Positions 43,122 through 52,341 of a DNA stretch of 64,000 nucleotides are shown piece after piece; the stretch's first letter is position 1; each line of letters starts with the position of its first letter. Source of the stretch: Terriglobia bacterium (GTDB lineage: Bacteria; Acidobacteriota; Terriglobia; UBA7540); contig JASHOS010000246.1 of assembly GCA_030040995.1 (NCBI GenBank), positions 1-64,000 of the forward strand, given 5' to 3'. The position numbers and the translations under genes were made by a program. The notes under the pieces were generated by a model. The model searched no databases. It was not told the origin of the DNA and saw nothing but the letters and a program-made list of their open reading frames with translations.

Positions 43122-43877
43122 TCATTCAATCGACTTGCCTCCATCCACGGCAAACACCTGGCCGGTGATGAAGCGGTTCCTTGAGGCGAGGAATGCCACC
43201 ATTTCAGCGATATCCTCCGGCCGTCCACGACGCTGAAGAGGCGCTGATCGAATAGCTTTGCGGATGCTGGGCTGGCGCTCTTCGCCTGGAAAAACGATGG
43301 TTCCCGGCGCTACGCTGTTCACGCGAATTTCCGGCGCCAGCGCCTTCGCCATGCACCGCGTCAGCATGATGACGGCAGCCTTGGAGGCACAGTAATGCAT
43401 ATAGTGAGGCCATGCGCGGAGACCGCCCAGGGACGAAATGTTGATAATTTCGCCACCTCCTCGTTTGATCATGAGGCGCGCCGCAGCCTGTGCGCAGAAG
43501 AACGTTCCCTTTAAATTAACGCCCAAAATCCGGTCCCAGTCCCGCACCGTCAACTGGTCCCAGCGGCCGGGAAAGAACACCGCGGCGTTGTTCACTAAAA
43601 TGTCAAGGCGGCCGAAGCGTCGTTCTACTGTTCCGAACATCGCCTTGACCTGTCCGGGTTTCGAAACATCGGCGCGAGCGGCGAGCGCCTCGACCCCGAG
43701 GGATCGAATCTCCCGGGCCACCGTCATGGCGGCGATCCGTGACGACCGGTAATTCACCACGATGTGAGCGCCCGCCTGCCCCAGCTCGAGCGCGATCGCG
43801 CGGCCTAGCCGGTGGCCAGCGCCGGTTACCAGTGCCACCCTGTTTTCCAGTGAGCGTTTCGGTTGTGTCTTTTCCAT
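43122..43877 (-). CDS. Short-chain dehydrogenase/reductase (ketoacyl or pteridine reductase type)
   Basis: The product is about 251 residues from the ATG before EKTQPKRSLENRVALVTGAG. The cofactor loop is TGAGHRLGRAIALEL, and the NNAAVF motif and catalytic YCASK are present. NYRSSR after the second strand favours NADPH. GAGHRLGRAIA resembles pteridine reductase/FolM-like SDRs more than FabG, but the substrate is uncertain. It is convergent with the MFS gene and divergent from the glutaredoxin-like gene. Confidence 0.9.
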   Translation of the reverse strand: MEKTQPKRSLENRVALVTGAGHRLGRAIALELGQAGAHIVVNYRSSRIAAMTVAREIRSLGVEALAARADVSKPGQVKAMFGTVERRFGRLDILVNNAAVFFPGRWDQLTVRDWDRILGVNLKGTFFCAQAAARLMIKRGGGEIINISSLGGLRAWPHYMHYCASKAAVIMLTRCMAKALAPEIRVNSVAPGTIVFPGEERQPSIRKAIRSAPLQRRGRPEDIAEMVAFLASRNRFITGQVFAVDGGKSIE

Positions 43878-43922
43878 GATGGTTTCTTGACCTCTTTGAG
43901 ACAGCATGCCTAGAATTCATTC

Positions 43923-44168
43923 TTGGACGCGAAAAATCAAGTCATCATTTATTCGAAGCCGGGCTGCTGCCTTTGCGGAAAAGCGAAGGAGGAGCTGCGG
44001 AGCCTTAGCCAGAGGCATTCATTCGACTGGACGGAAGTGAACATCCTTAGCGATAGTGAGGCTGCTGCGAAATTTGCGGACCATATTCCTGTCATTTTTG
44101 TGAACGGTCGCGAGGCCTGCCGCCACGATCTGAACGAGAGCCAGATCGTAAAGCTGCTGACGCAATAA
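43923..44168 (+). CDS. Glutaredoxin-like thioredoxin-fold protein (DUF836 type)
   Basis: The product is 81 residues from a TTG start. The motif YSKPGCCLCGKAKEEL has a CxxC (CCLC) in the thioredoxin active-site position, and HIPVIFVNGRE has the cis-proline. The length fits the DUF836/glutaredoxin-like family rather than classical GrxA. It may reduce disulfides or mixed thiols. A bacillithiol gene (bshB1) follows 300 bases later, suggesting a low-molecular-weight thiol context (inference). Confidence 0.85.
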   Translation: MDAKNQVIIYSKPGCCLCGKAKEELRSLSQRHSFDWTEVNILSDSEAAAKFADHIPVIFVNGREACRHDLNESQIVKLLTQ

Positions 44169-44335
44169 CCCCACACGTGGGCGCAGCGCGGCCTTGCGGC
44201 CGCAACCAAAGTTGACGGAAAACCTGCCCTCGCCCTTTTGGGCTGAGCTTTACCCATATCTCCGGCTGGACACCGGGGATGGGCCAGTAGGGTGCGCCTT
44301 TGCTATCAAGGCGATCAAGTAAGGACCTCGATTTT

Positions 44336-44405
44336 CCCTCTCCCGAGGGAGAGGGTGGCTCGCGGCCGGCGCTTTCTCCAGCCGGCGCGAGTCGGGTGAG
44401 GGGGG
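44336..44405. repeat. CCCTC/GAGGG intergenic repeat, copy 3
   Basis: CCCTCTCCCGAGGGAGAGGG hairpin, then TGGCTCGCGGCCGGCGC, TTTCTCCAGCCGGCGCGAG and GGGTGAGGG. It is the reverse complement of 2009-2078 and matches the ends of 28443-28588. A related GCGGCCTTGCGGCCGCAACC block lies at 44190-44210, mirrored near 2096-2116. Confidence 0.8.
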
Positions 44406-44471
44406 TCCGCCGAAAATCCTTGCCGAAAAAACAAAGTTTCACGACCTTGCAGTGCAGACATCGCCTTCATT

Positions 44472-45185
44472 ATGATTCTCGATCTTCTTTCTATTGCGGC
44501 GCACCCTGACGATACCGAGCTCACTTGCGGGGGGACGGTCATCAAGACGGCTGAGGCGGGCTACAAGGTCGGCTTGCTCGACCTCACGGCGGGCGAATCC
44601 GGGACTCGTGGCAACGCCGCTTTGCGCGCACGGGAGTCAAGCCGCGCTTCGCGCGTGATGAAAATTATGCACCGCGAAAACCTGGGCCTGCCTGACGCGG
44701 CGCTTGAGAACATCCGCGAGTACAAGCTGAAAATCGCCGCACGCATCCGGGCCCTCCGGCCGCGTACGGTGATTCTTCCCTACTGGGAAGGCCGCCATCC
44801 CGACCACTATACGGCGGGACAGATCGGGTATGAGGCCTGCTTCATCGCCGGCCTCGCCAAGGCTCCCCTCCAAGGGAAGCCTTTCCGGCCCAACAAGCTC
44901 ATTTATTCAACACTCTATGTGCCTTCGCTTCGCCCCACCTTCGTGGTGGACGTCACGGCTCAGTTCGAGCAAAAACTGAAGGCCGTCTTGTGCTACTCTT
45001 CCCAGTTTTCCGCCCGCGAGGATGTGCAGAACCTTTTTCCATCGCGTTCCGATTTGCGAGACCGCATCGCTTCTCTATCGCGGCATTTTGGACTGATGAT
45101 TGGCGTGCGTTATGGCGAACCGTTCGTCACTCGCGAGGTGGCCGCGGTTGAGGATGTTGTGACTCTGCCGGTGCGTTCGATCTGA
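44472..45185 (+). CDS. bshB1: Bacillithiol biosynthesis deacetylase (LmbE/PIG-L family)
   Basis: The 237-residue product begins MILDLLSIAAHPDDTELTCG with the zinc-binding HPDD at residues 11-14. Further ligand and active-site residues are in ILPYWEGRHPDHYTAG (HPDH at 109-112). LTAGESGTRGNAALRARESS is strongly typical of BshB1, which removes the acetyl group from GlcNAc-malate in bacillithiol synthesis. BshA and BshC are not in the window. The downstream YacL-type gene may be in the same transcript. Confidence 0.92.
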   Translation: MILDLLSIAAHPDDTELTCGGTVIKTAEAGYKVGLLDLTAGESGTRGNAALRARESSRASRVMKIMHRENLGLPDAALENIREYKLKIAARIRALRPRTVILPYWEGRHPDHYTAGQIGYEACFIAGLAKAPLQGKPFRPNKLIYSTLYVPSLRPTFVVDVTAQFEQKLKAVLCYSSQFSAREDVQNLFPSRSDLRDRIASLSRHFGLMIGVRYGEPFVTREVAAVEDVVTLPVRSI

Positions 45186-45205
45186 GCAAGAGGAGCTCAT
45201 CTAAC

Positions 45206-45270
45206 CGTGTAACGGCGGGTTTATCCCGCCGCCCGCAGATAGCGGCATGAAGCTGCCTCTACAGGGGTAC
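45206..45270. repeat. GGCGGGTTTATCCCGCC intergenic repeat, copy 1
   Basis: GGCGGGTTTATCCCGCC, then GCAGATAGCGGC, GAAGCTGCCTCTACAG. The copy at 55126-55182 has GGCGGGTTTATCCCGCC, CAGATGGCGGCACCAAGCCG, TCTCTACAG. The middle bases differ but keep a paired GGCA/GCCG-like arm. The frame of the next gene is open through it, which favours the later ATG start there. Confidence 0.7.
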
Positions 45271-45306
45271 GGCGGACGGCTAAAGCCGGGAAAGGCGGTG
45301 TTCCCT

Positions 45307-46326
45307 ATGCCCGAAATTTGGCTGGCGCGAGCGGTTTTCGTGCTGTTCTTCGCCGCCTCATCGTATCACCTTCACCCGTTCAATTGGTCTTCCGGTGAAT
45401 CAGCGCTCCTCGGAGGAATACTCGGCGTACTCCTGGTTGGCTTTGAAATGCGCTTGCAAAGGGCCGGCGCCTATCGCGTGATTGGAGCAGGCATCGGCTT
45501 TACGGCGGGCATTCTTGCGGCCCTCATGGCCAGCCATCTGCTCAGTATGACTTCCCTGGACAAGCATTCGCTCTCATACATTCAGGTGGTCTTATTGATC
45601 TTTTTCGCCTATCTCGGCGCCGTCACCGGAGCGGCAAAAGGGAAGCTCCTCAGCCCTGCGGCGCGGGCAGACGTCCTGTCCGCTGAAACGCAGGCGGCTC
45701 GAGGACGCAAGATTCTGGATACCAGCGTTATCATCGACGGGCGTATTTCGGATGTGTGTGAGACGGGATTTGTGGAAGGAACTCTGGTCATACCTCAATT
45801 TGTCCTGAGGGAGTTGCAAGCGGTCGCCGACTCGTCGGATTCTCTCAAAAGGAATCGAGGACGGCGCGGACTCGATATTCTCCAGCGGATGCGCAAGATG
45901 GGCTCCATTGACGTACAAATCGTCGAGGACGATTTTCCGAAAACACGCGGCGTGGACCTGAAGCTGATTGAGTTGGCGAAATCAACCGGCGGCAAAATCA
46001 TTACCAACGATTTCAACCTGAATAAGGTGGCCCAGGTACAAGGCGTCGCGGTGCTGAACATCAACGACCTCGCCAACGCCTTGAAGCCCGTCGTGCTGCC
46101 CGGCGAGACCATGAGGGTGTTCATACTGAAAGAGGGTAAGGAGCATAATCAAGGCATCGCTTATCTGGATGACGGCACCATGGTCGTGGTCGATAATGCG
46201 CGGAAAATGATTTCGAAGACAATCGATATTGCAGTAACGAGCGTTTTACAAACGACGGCGGGACGGATGATTTTTGGCAGATACGACGACCGGGCACGCA
46301 GCGAGCCGGTGCCACAATCATCCTGA
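45307..46326 (+). CDS. yacL: PIN/TRAM-domain membrane protein, YacL-like
   Basis: The product is 339 residues from ATG 45307; an earlier ATG at 45247 lies in repeat DNA. Four hydrophobic segments occupy residues ~3-130. A PIN domain follows (ILDTSVIIDGRISDVCETGF, with acidic residues of the nuclease site, and TKGVDLKL/KIITNDFNLNK). A TRAM RNA-binding domain ends the chain (VLPGETMRVFILKEGKEHNQ). YacL proteins are presumed membrane-tethered RNA nucleases. The gene is directly upstream of ispD (24 bases), a layout also known in Firmicutes. Confidence 0.93.
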   Translation: MPEIWLARAVFVLFFAASSYHLHPFNWSSGESALLGGILGVLLVGFEMRLQRAGAYRVIGAGIGFTAGILAALMASHLLSMTSLDKHSLSYIQVVLLIFFAYLGAVTGAAKGKLLSPAARADVLSAETQAARGRKILDTSVIIDGRISDVCETGFVEGTLVIPQFVLRELQAVADSSDSLKRNRGRRGLDILQRMRKMGSIDVQIVEDDFPKTRGVDLKLIELAKSTGGKIITNDFNLNKVAQVQGVAVLNINDLANALKPVVLPGETMRVFILKEGKEHNQGIAYLDDGTMVVVDNARKMISKTIDIAVTSVLQTTAGRMIFGRYDDRARSEPVPQSS

Positions 46327-46350
46327 TGTCATTGCAAGGGATAGGTGCGC

Positions 46351-47058
46351 ATGAGCGTTTTGGCGATCATCCCGGCGGCGGGTGTGGGCGCCCGCATGGG
46401 CCGCGAGACTCCGAAACAGTTCCTGAGTATCCGCGGAATTCCTATATTCGTCTACACCCTCCGAAAACTCGCCAGCTCCGGGGCGGTTGACGAAATCTTC
46501 CTCGCGGTGCGTCCCGGAGAGATCGATCGCGTCAGACAAACGGTAGATCGAGAAGCGCCAGGATTGCCTCTCATCCTGACCGAGGGCGGCGGGACGCGGC
46601 AGGAAACGGTAGCGCGAGCGCTGGCAAAGGCCCCACCCTCCACCGAGGTGGTGGTGGTTCATGACGCGGTGAGACCGTTCATCACGACGGAAATCATTAT
46701 CCAGGCGATCGAAGCCGCGCGCAAAGACGGGGCCGCCATCCTCGGCATCCCCAGCGTTGATACCGTAAAACAGATCGAGCACGACGTCATTTTGGGCACA
46801 ATCCCGCGGGAACGCATTGCCCTTGCGCAAACTCCCCAAGCCTTCCGGTACAAGCTGCTCCGGGAGGCATTCGATCGCGCTCTGGCTGACGGTTTTCAGG
46901 GAACCGACGAGTCAAGCCTGGTCGAGCGCCTCGGCGCGAAAGTTACCGTGCTGATGGGCTCCGACCGCAACATCAAGATTACCAAGCCATCGGACCTGCC
47001 GTTGGCGCGACTGTTTATCGATCTGGAGCGGCGGGCCGGTGGCGGCACGACGGAATGA
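46351..47058 (+). CDS. ispD: 2-C-methyl-D-erythritol 4-phosphate cytidylyltransferase
   Basis: The product is 235 residues. The CTP-binding signature IIPAAGVGARMGRETPKQFL is at residues 6-25. EGGGTRQETVARAL, VVHDAVRPFIT and IALAQTPQAFRYKLL are further IspD blocks. It acts in the MEP isoprenoid pathway. A GTG two codons upstream is an alternative start. IspF is not found next to it. Confidence 0.95.
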   Translation: MSVLAIIPAAGVGARMGRETPKQFLSIRGIPIFVYTLRKLASSGAVDEIFLAVRPGEIDRVRQTVDREAPGLPLILTEGGGTRQETVARALAKAPPSTEVVVVHDAVRPFITTEIIIQAIEAARKDGAAILGIPSVDTVKQIEHDVILGTIPRERIALAQTPQAFRYKLLREAFDRALADGFQGTDESSLVERLGAKVTVLMGSDRNIKITKPSDLPLARLFIDLERRAGGGTTE

Positions 47059-47133
47059 GCCCGGCGGCGAGCAATGCGGCCTGCTCCGGATTAGCCGGCG
47101 GGACCAAAACACCTGCTGCGGAGTGACCATCGC

Positions 47134-47892
47134 GTGAAAGCTTATGTGCTTGCTGCAGGTCTCGGAACTCGCCTCAAGCCGCTCACTGAGCGGATTCCCA
47201 AATGCCTTGTCCCCATAAACGGGAAGCCCTTGCTCAGTATCTGGCTGGAGATCTCTGAGGCGTTGGGAATCTCAGAAGTTTTGATCAATACTCATCATTT
47301 GGCAGAGCAGGTCCGAGACTGGGCGGCGGACGAAAGATCGTCTGTCCGCATCCGACTCGTTCATGAAGAGGTTCTGTTGGGAAGCGCAAGGACGCTCTCT
47401 GCGAATTCGGGTTTTATCGGAAAGGACGAGAACTTTTACATTTTTTACGCCGATAACCTGGTCAGTACTGACCTGAAAATGCTCGAGTCCTTCCACGCGG
47501 GGCACAGCGGCGTGCTGACGATGGGACTTTTCTGCAGCCCAAGACCGCAGGATTGTGGGATCGTGACGTTGGAGAATGACGGGCGCATTTCGAGCTTTGA
47601 GGAAAAACCCGAGCATCCTCGTTCCAATTTTGCGAATGCGGGAATTTTCCTCGCCCGCCGCAAGCTTTTCGACTACCTGCCGGCCAGCGGATTTGCCGAT
47701 TTGTCGAAGAGTGTTCTGCCCAAACTCGTTGGCGAAATGTGGGGGCAAATCCTCAGTGGGTACTTGCTTGACATCGGTACGCCTGAGAATTACCAACGAG
47801 CTGTCGTGGAGTGGCCGGCAGTCGCCCGTAAAGATTTTCAAGATCAGCCATTCATGGCGCTTCCCGGCACCGGCGGAGCACGAAAAGAGTAG
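47134..47892 (+). CDS. Sugar-phosphate nucleotidyltransferase, HddC/mannose-1-P guanylyltransferase type
   Basis: The product is 252 residues from a GTG start. LAAGLGTRLKPLTERIPKCL at residues 6-25 is the nucleotide-binding loop with the conserved R and K. NTHHLAEQVRDW, YADNLVSTDLKML and GYLLDIGTPENYQRA are typical of guanylyl/cytidylyl transferases acting on sugar 1-phosphates. The next gene is GmhB, so the substrate may be glycero-manno-heptose 1-phosphate (HddC) rather than mannose 1-phosphate. That is inference from context. Confidence 0.88.
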   Translation: MKAYVLAAGLGTRLKPLTERIPKCLVPINGKPLLSIWLEISEALGISEVLINTHHLAEQVRDWAADERSSVRIRLVHEEVLLGSARTLSANSGFIGKDENFYIFYADNLVSTDLKMLESFHAGHSGVLTMGLFCSPRPQDCGIVTLENDGRISSFEEKPEHPRSNFANAGIFLARRKLFDYLPASGFADLSKSVLPKLVGEMWGQILSGYLLDIGTPENYQRAVVEWPAVARKDFQDQPFMALPGTGGARKE

Positions 47893-47990
47893 CGCCGCCG
47901 TCGCGGCGGCTCAGGCCGGCAGAGCTTGCCCTGAGCGAAGCGAAGGGATGCCGGCGAAAATCTCATTTTCAAGGCAGGGAACTCAAACAA

Positions 47991-48536
47991 TTGGCAGCCA
48001 GATTCGTGATGGTTGACCGGGACGGCGTGATTAACCGCCTGGTTCGCAACGGTTACGTCACCACGTGGCGGCAGTTTATTTTTCTGCCGGGCGTTCTCGA
48101 CGGCCTGCGGCGCCTTACTGAAGCGGGCTATTCTATAATCGTCATATCGAACCAAGCGGGGGTCGGAAAGGGCGCGATGAACGCTTCGGATCTCGACCGG
48201 ATCACGCGCCGGTTCGTCCGCAAGGTTCAGGCCTGCGGGGGAGCAATACGCCGGGCCTACTATTGTACTCATCGGAAGACGGACCGCTGCCCCTGCCGGA
48301 AGCCACGGCCCGGTCTTCTACTGACGGCGCAGCAGGACTATAAATTCGTGCTGGCGGACACCTATTTCATAGGTGACGCCACGAGTGATTTGATCGCAGC
48401 GAGCCGCGCCGGCTGCCCCATGATCATGGTGGCGAAAAATAAAATGCGTTTGGCGAACGATCGCTGGCCTATCCCTCCGCGAGCTATTGTTGCGGATTTT
48501 TCGGCTGCCGTGAACTTTGTCCTCCATACGGCATGA
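47991..48536 (+). CDS. gmhB: D-glycero-D-manno-heptose 1,7-bisphosphate 7-phosphatase (HAD-IIIA)
   Basis: The 181-residue product starts at a TTG. The HAD motif I is DRDGV with Asp9 and Asp11; motif II is ISNQAGVGKG. A zinc site is formed by CTHRKTDRCPC (Cys92, His94, Cys100, Cys102), as in GmhB. GDATSDLIAA is motif IV. It removes the 7-phosphate during ADP- or GDP-heptose synthesis. Its stop overlaps an ATG of the next gene (ATGA), though a better start lies downstream. Confidence 0.92.
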   Translation: MAARFVMVDRDGVINRLVRNGYVTTWRQFIFLPGVLDGLRRLTEAGYSIIVISNQAGVGKGAMNASDLDRITRRFVRKVQACGGAIRRAYYCTHRKTDRCPCRKPRPGLLLTAQQDYKFVLADTYFIGDATSDLIAASRAGCPMIMVAKNKMRLANDRWPIPPRAIVADFSAAVNFVLHTA

Positions 48537-48589
48537 GCGAACTGGCCGCCGGGTCAGCACCGCGCATGACAAAACAGACGGAGAGTTCT

Positions 48590-49342
48590 ATGAAAGGTGT
48601 CATCCTGGCGGGCGGCACGGGTTCGCGCCTGTACCCCCTCACCCGAGTCACGAACAAACATCTCCTGCCGGTTTATGACCGGCCTATGATTTTCTATCCA
48701 ATTCAGACTTTAGTGGATGCGGGTATACGAGACATCCTGCTGGTGACGGGCGGGCATAGTGCCGGGGATTTCCTCCGCTTGCTGGGAAACGGCAAGGATT
48801 TTGGGCTGAAGCACATTAACTACACCTATCAAGAAGGCGAGGGAGGAATTGCCGACGCCCTGCGGCTCGCTGAATATTTTGCGGATCGCGGTCCGCTCTG
48901 CGTCGTCCTGGGAGACAACATTATCGAAGGAAACGTTCGGTCAGCGTGCGACCGGTTCCGCCGCAACCCGTCGGGAGCTCACATCATTCTGAAGGAAGTT
49001 CCCGATCCGCAGAGGTTCGGCGTCCCAATTTTGGACGGCGGTAAAGTAATTCGCATCGAGGAAAAACCTGCCGTCCCACCTTCCCCCTATGCGGTCATCG
49101 GAATTTACTTCTACGACCACACCGTTTTTGACCGTATCCGGACTTTGAAGCCGTCAGCGCGAGGCGAGCTCGAAATTACGGATGTCAACAATTCATACAT
49201 CGCCGAAAAAACGCTCAGCTACAGTGTGCTTGACGGCTGGTGGACCGACGCAGGCACATTCGAATCGCTTCTCCGCGCTAACTGCCTGGTGGCGCAATCA
49301 GCGGCTCGCCAGGAGGACCGCGCATCAGGCTCCGCCCACTAA
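48590..49342 (+). CDS. rmlA: Glucose-1-phosphate thymidylyltransferase (RmlA-like, short form)
   Basis: The 250-residue product starts MKGVILAGGTGSRLYPLTRV, preceded by GGAGAG. NKHLLPVYDRPMIFYPIQTL and VVLGDNIIEGNV are RmlA blocks. It is shorter than the ~290-residue enterobacterial enzyme, matching the short archaeal/bacterial RmlA-like group. It makes dTDP-glucose for rhamnose synthesis. rmlC and rmlD follow. An ATG at 48533 overlapping gmhB is a less likely start. Confidence 0.92.
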   Translation: MKGVILAGGTGSRLYPLTRVTNKHLLPVYDRPMIFYPIQTLVDAGIRDILLVTGGHSAGDFLRLLGNGKDFGLKHINYTYQEGEGGIADALRLAEYFADRGPLCVVLGDNIIEGNVRSACDRFRRNPSGAHIILKEVPDPQRFGVPILDGGKVIRIEEKPAVPPSPYAVIGIYFYDHTVFDRIRTLKPSARGELEITDVNNSYIAEKTLSYSVLDGWWTDAGTFESLLRANCLVAQSAARQEDRASGSAH

Positions 49343-49357
49343 GCGCCGGTAGACGCT

Positions 49358-49912
49358 ATGGAGATTGGCTCGACCACACTTCCCGAGGTAAAAATCGTCA
49401 AGCCGTCTAAGTATGCCGATGGCCGCGGCTTTTTTTCCGAAACTTACAACCGGAAAGCCTTAGCGGAAGCAGGTATCGACCTGAACTTTGTCCAGGATAA
49501 TCATTCTTTTTCGGCGGAGAAAGGTGTTGTACGCGGAATTCACTTCCAGATTCCTCCTCATGCGCAAGACAAGCTCATACACGTTGTAAAAGGAGCCGTG
49601 TTCGACGTTGCAATCGACCTGCGGAGAAGTTCGAGAAACCTCGGCAAGCATGTAAGCGCGGTGTTAAGTGCTCAGGCTTGGAACCAGATGCTCATTCCCA
49701 TTGGGTTCGGACACGGCTTCTGCACCCTCGAACCGAATACGGAGGTAGTCTACAAGGTAACGGACTATTACTCGCGCGACTGTGAGCGGGGAATATTCTG
49801 GAATGACCCCGAGCTGGGTATAGCCTGGCCGGTTGTTCCCGAAGAGGCGATTCTTTCTGTGAAGGACGCGCATCTGCCCCGCATGGCCGAATCGGTCGAT
49901 CTGTTTGCTTGA
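49358..49912 (+). CDS. rmlC: dTDP-4-dehydrorhamnose 3,5-epimerase
   Basis: The 184-residue product is a cupin. KYADGRGFFSETYNRKALAE near the N-terminus, VRGIHFQIPPHAQDKLIHVV with the catalytic histidine, and IPIGFGHGFCTLEPNTEVVY are typical RmlC blocks. It lies 15 bases after rmlA and 69 before rmlD. Confidence 0.95.
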   Translation: MEIGSTTLPEVKIVKPSKYADGRGFFSETYNRKALAEAGIDLNFVQDNHSFSAEKGVVRGIHFQIPPHAQDKLIHVVKGAVFDVAIDLRRSSRNLGKHVSAVLSAQAWNQMLIPIGFGHGFCTLEPNTEVVYKVTDYYSRDCERGIFWNDPELGIAWPVVPEEAILSVKDAHLPRMAESVDLFA

Positions 49913-49981
49913 GCTAGGGCCTGGTCACGCTTTGTAACGCCAATTTACATAGCCAAGCATGGGATAGGGCGGCGCAACGCC

Positions 49982-50857
49982 ATGAAAATTCTGCTCATTG
50001 GAGCAAATGGACAGCTAGGCTCTGACCTTGTGCGCGAGCAGGAACAATATCTCAGCGGCGCCGAAATCAGTACGCTCCGGCGGGCTGACCTCGACGTCAC
50101 CAGTTTCGAGGCCATGACCGCCGTGCTTGCCCGGAGCGAATTTGATATCCTAATCAACTGCACCTCCTACACCCGGGTAGACGATGCAGAAGCACATGCG
50201 TCCGAGGCCGTTCGCGTCAACGCTCAGGCTCCGGTGCGAATGGCTTCGGCCTGCCGGGCAAAGGGAGTGCGCTTCGTGCACGTCAGCACCGACTATGTAT
50301 TTGACGGCCAGATCTCCAGGCCGTACGTTGAAGCCGATTCTCCCGCTCCCTTAAACGTATATGGCGCTTCAAAATTTTTGGGAGAAACGCTTGTTCGTCA
50401 TGAGTACGCACAAGGATCTCTCATCATGCGGGTTGCGTCTCTCTTCGGAGCCGCAGGCGCAAGCGGCAAGGGAGGGAATTTCGTCGAAACGATCCTGCGG
50501 ATCGCGAAGGAGAAAGGCGAAGTCCGCGTGGTGACGGACGCTCACATGTCACCTACGGGTACGCTTGATGCGGCGAGAGTGATTTTGTCCCTGATTCGCT
50601 CGGGCGCTGCGCCCGGCATGTATCACGTCGTCAACTCGGGCGAGGCAACTTGGTATGAGTTCGCGCAGGAGATTATCCGGCGGGCCGGACTTCCAGCTCG
50701 AGTCATTCCAATTACGAGTAAAGAATTTGCGGCAGCCGCGGTTCGTCCCTGCTACAGCGTTCTCAACAACCAAAAAGCGCAAGCGATCACGGGCCGGATT
50801 CCCTCTTGGGAGGATGCTCTGGCACGATACCTGAAAAGCAAGGGCCACATGGCATGA
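49982..50857 (+). CDS. rmlD: dTDP-4-dehydrorhamnose reductase
   Basis: The 291-residue product is an extended SDR. GANGQLGSDLVRE at residues 8-20 binds NAD(P)H. VSTDYVFDG and YGASKFLGE with the catalytic Tyr and Lys are present. It completes dTDP-L-rhamnose. The stop TGA overlaps the start ATGA of the O-antigen ligase gene, so these are coupled. RmlB is absent from the window and must lie elsewhere. Confidence 0.95.
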   Translation: MKILLIGANGQLGSDLVREQEQYLSGAEISTLRRADLDVTSFEAMTAVLARSEFDILINCTSYTRVDDAEAHASEAVRVNAQAPVRMASACRAKGVRFVHVSTDYVFDGQISRPYVEADSPAPLNVYGASKFLGETLVRHEYAQGSLIMRVASLFGAAGASGKGGNFVETILRIAKEKGEVRVVTDAHMSPTGTLDAARVILSLIRSGAAPGMYHVVNSGEATWYEFAQEIIRRAGLPARVIPITSKEFAAAAVRPCYSVLNNQKAQAITGRIPSWEDALARYLKSKGHMA

Positions 50858-52338
50858 GTGATCCCGCAAGATCAATCCACAGAATCATCGAAGTGCTTCT
50901 CGCACTCGTGATAATCGGCGTCACGTTAGCATTCGGAGGCGTTCAGCCACTCGCTTATTCTTTGATGGAGATTGCCGTTTTCGCGCTCTTCCTGGCGCTG
51001 GTGATTCAGCAGGCTCGGGTGGGACGCATTCAGTTACCCCTCCCGGTTTGGCCGGTTCTGTTCGCGCTGCTCGTTATCCTGCAGATCGTTCCTCTTCCCG
51101 CACATTGGATCTCCCGCATCGGTGGCGGCAGGAGCCTTTCCGCAGGCCTGCTGGCCATCGAACATCGTGCCGGTGCATGGACCACGCTCAGTATTTATCC
51201 TCACGCTACCTGGATCATGTTGATGAAATTCCTCGCGTATCTCGGCGCCTTTATCATCGCGGCTGCGGTATTCGACTCGCAGACGCGAAAAAGCGTGCTG
51301 GTGCGGGTGCTTGTTTTCCTAGGGCTCTTCGAGGCCGCCTATGGCATTGTTCAATATCTAGCCAATTGGCAGAAAATATTCTGGATGAACAAGGTTTACT
51401 ACACGAGCGAGGCAACAGGCACCTACATTAACCACAACCACTTTGCCGGTTTCATCGAGCTTACCTTTCCCTTTATGATGGCCTCGGCGTTCTATTACTT
51501 CCAAACCTGGCAGGGAAAACATCGCCGCGGTCCAAGTCGCGTCGATCCGGCCGTCGCAAGCACCGCCGGCATCTACTCTCTCTTGTACGGCTTTTTTCTG
51601 ATCATCGCGATTGTTGGCGTGATCTTCTCCCGGTCTCGCACTGGAATCCTGGCCACCGTCCTTACGGTCGCTCTCCTCGCCATCCTTACCCTCCTGAAGA
51701 CGCGCAGAAAGTCCTGGATGATTGGCTTGGGGGCCTTTCTGCTGATTGTCCTGGGATACGGTCTGTGGATAGGACTGAACCCGGTGGTTTCGCGGTTTCA
51801 AGCGTTCCAAGGAGGAAAGCAGTATTTCGAAAACGAGGGCCGCTTGCCGGTGTGGCAATCAACGCTGGACATCATTCGCGCCCATCCCGTTGTGGGCGCC
51901 GGGTTGGGAACTTTTGAATATAGTTACCGGCAGGTTCAAAGCTTTTGGGTCACTGACACGTTTACTCATGCCCATAACGATTACCTCGAGTTGACCGCGG
52001 GAACCGGCGTGCTTGGAGCTATGCTGCTCTTTGTTCCCATTATCATTCTGCTGATCTTGATGATTCGCTCATTTATCACGGACACTCGCCGATACCGGCC
52101 TGCCGTGACCCTGGCATGCGCCGGTAGCACGCTAGCGATACTGATCCACAGCGTCGCGGATTTCAATTTACACATCCCCGCTAACGCCCTGGTGTTCGCA
52201 GTCATTCTCGGAATAGGATATAAAACCGCTTGTCTTGAGCGCCGGGCTGAGCGCAGCCAGACAGCCCCGGCTGAGCCTGCGGTCGTGACCGCTCACAGGC
52301 GCCATAAGCACCATCACACCACAGGGAAGCCGGTATAG
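50854..52338 (+). CDS. O-antigen ligase / polymerase family membrane protein
   Basis: The product is 494 residues from an ATG overlapping the rmlD stop; the open frame to 50806 is not used. About 11 hydrophobic segments are visible. The Wzy_C-type loop NEGRLPVWQSTLDIIRAHPV, then VGAGLGTFEYSYR, and the HAHNDYLEL motif are hallmarks of WaaL/Wzy ligases and polymerases. It would transfer or polymerise a glycan in the periplasm. The C-terminal tail is basic and histidine-rich (HRRHKHHHTTG). It is convergent with uvrB, with 3 bases between stops. Confidence 0.9.
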   Translation: MSDPARSIHRIIEVLLALVIIGVTLAFGGVQPLAYSLMEIAVFALFLALVIQQARVGRIQLPLPVWPVLFALLVILQIVPLPAHWISRIGGGRSLSAGLLAIEHRAGAWTTLSIYPHATWIMLMKFLAYLGAFIIAAAVFDSQTRKSVLVRVLVFLGLFEAAYGIVQYLANWQKIFWMNKVYYTSEATGTYINHNHFAGFIELTFPFMMASAFYYFQTWQGKHRRGPSRVDPAVASTAGIYSLLYGFFLIIAIVGVIFSRSRTGILATVLTVALLAILTLLKTRRKSWMIGLGAFLLIVLGYGLWIGLNPVVSRFQAFQGGKQYFENEGRLPVWQSTLDIIRAHPVVGAGLGTFEYSYRQVQSFWVTDTFTHAHNDYLELTAGTGVLGAMLLFVPIIILLILMIRSFITDTRRYRPAVTLACAGSTLAILIHSVADFNLHIPANALVFAVILGIGYKTACLERRAERSQTAPAEPAVVTAHRRHKHHHTTGKPV

Positions 52339-52341
52339 GGT

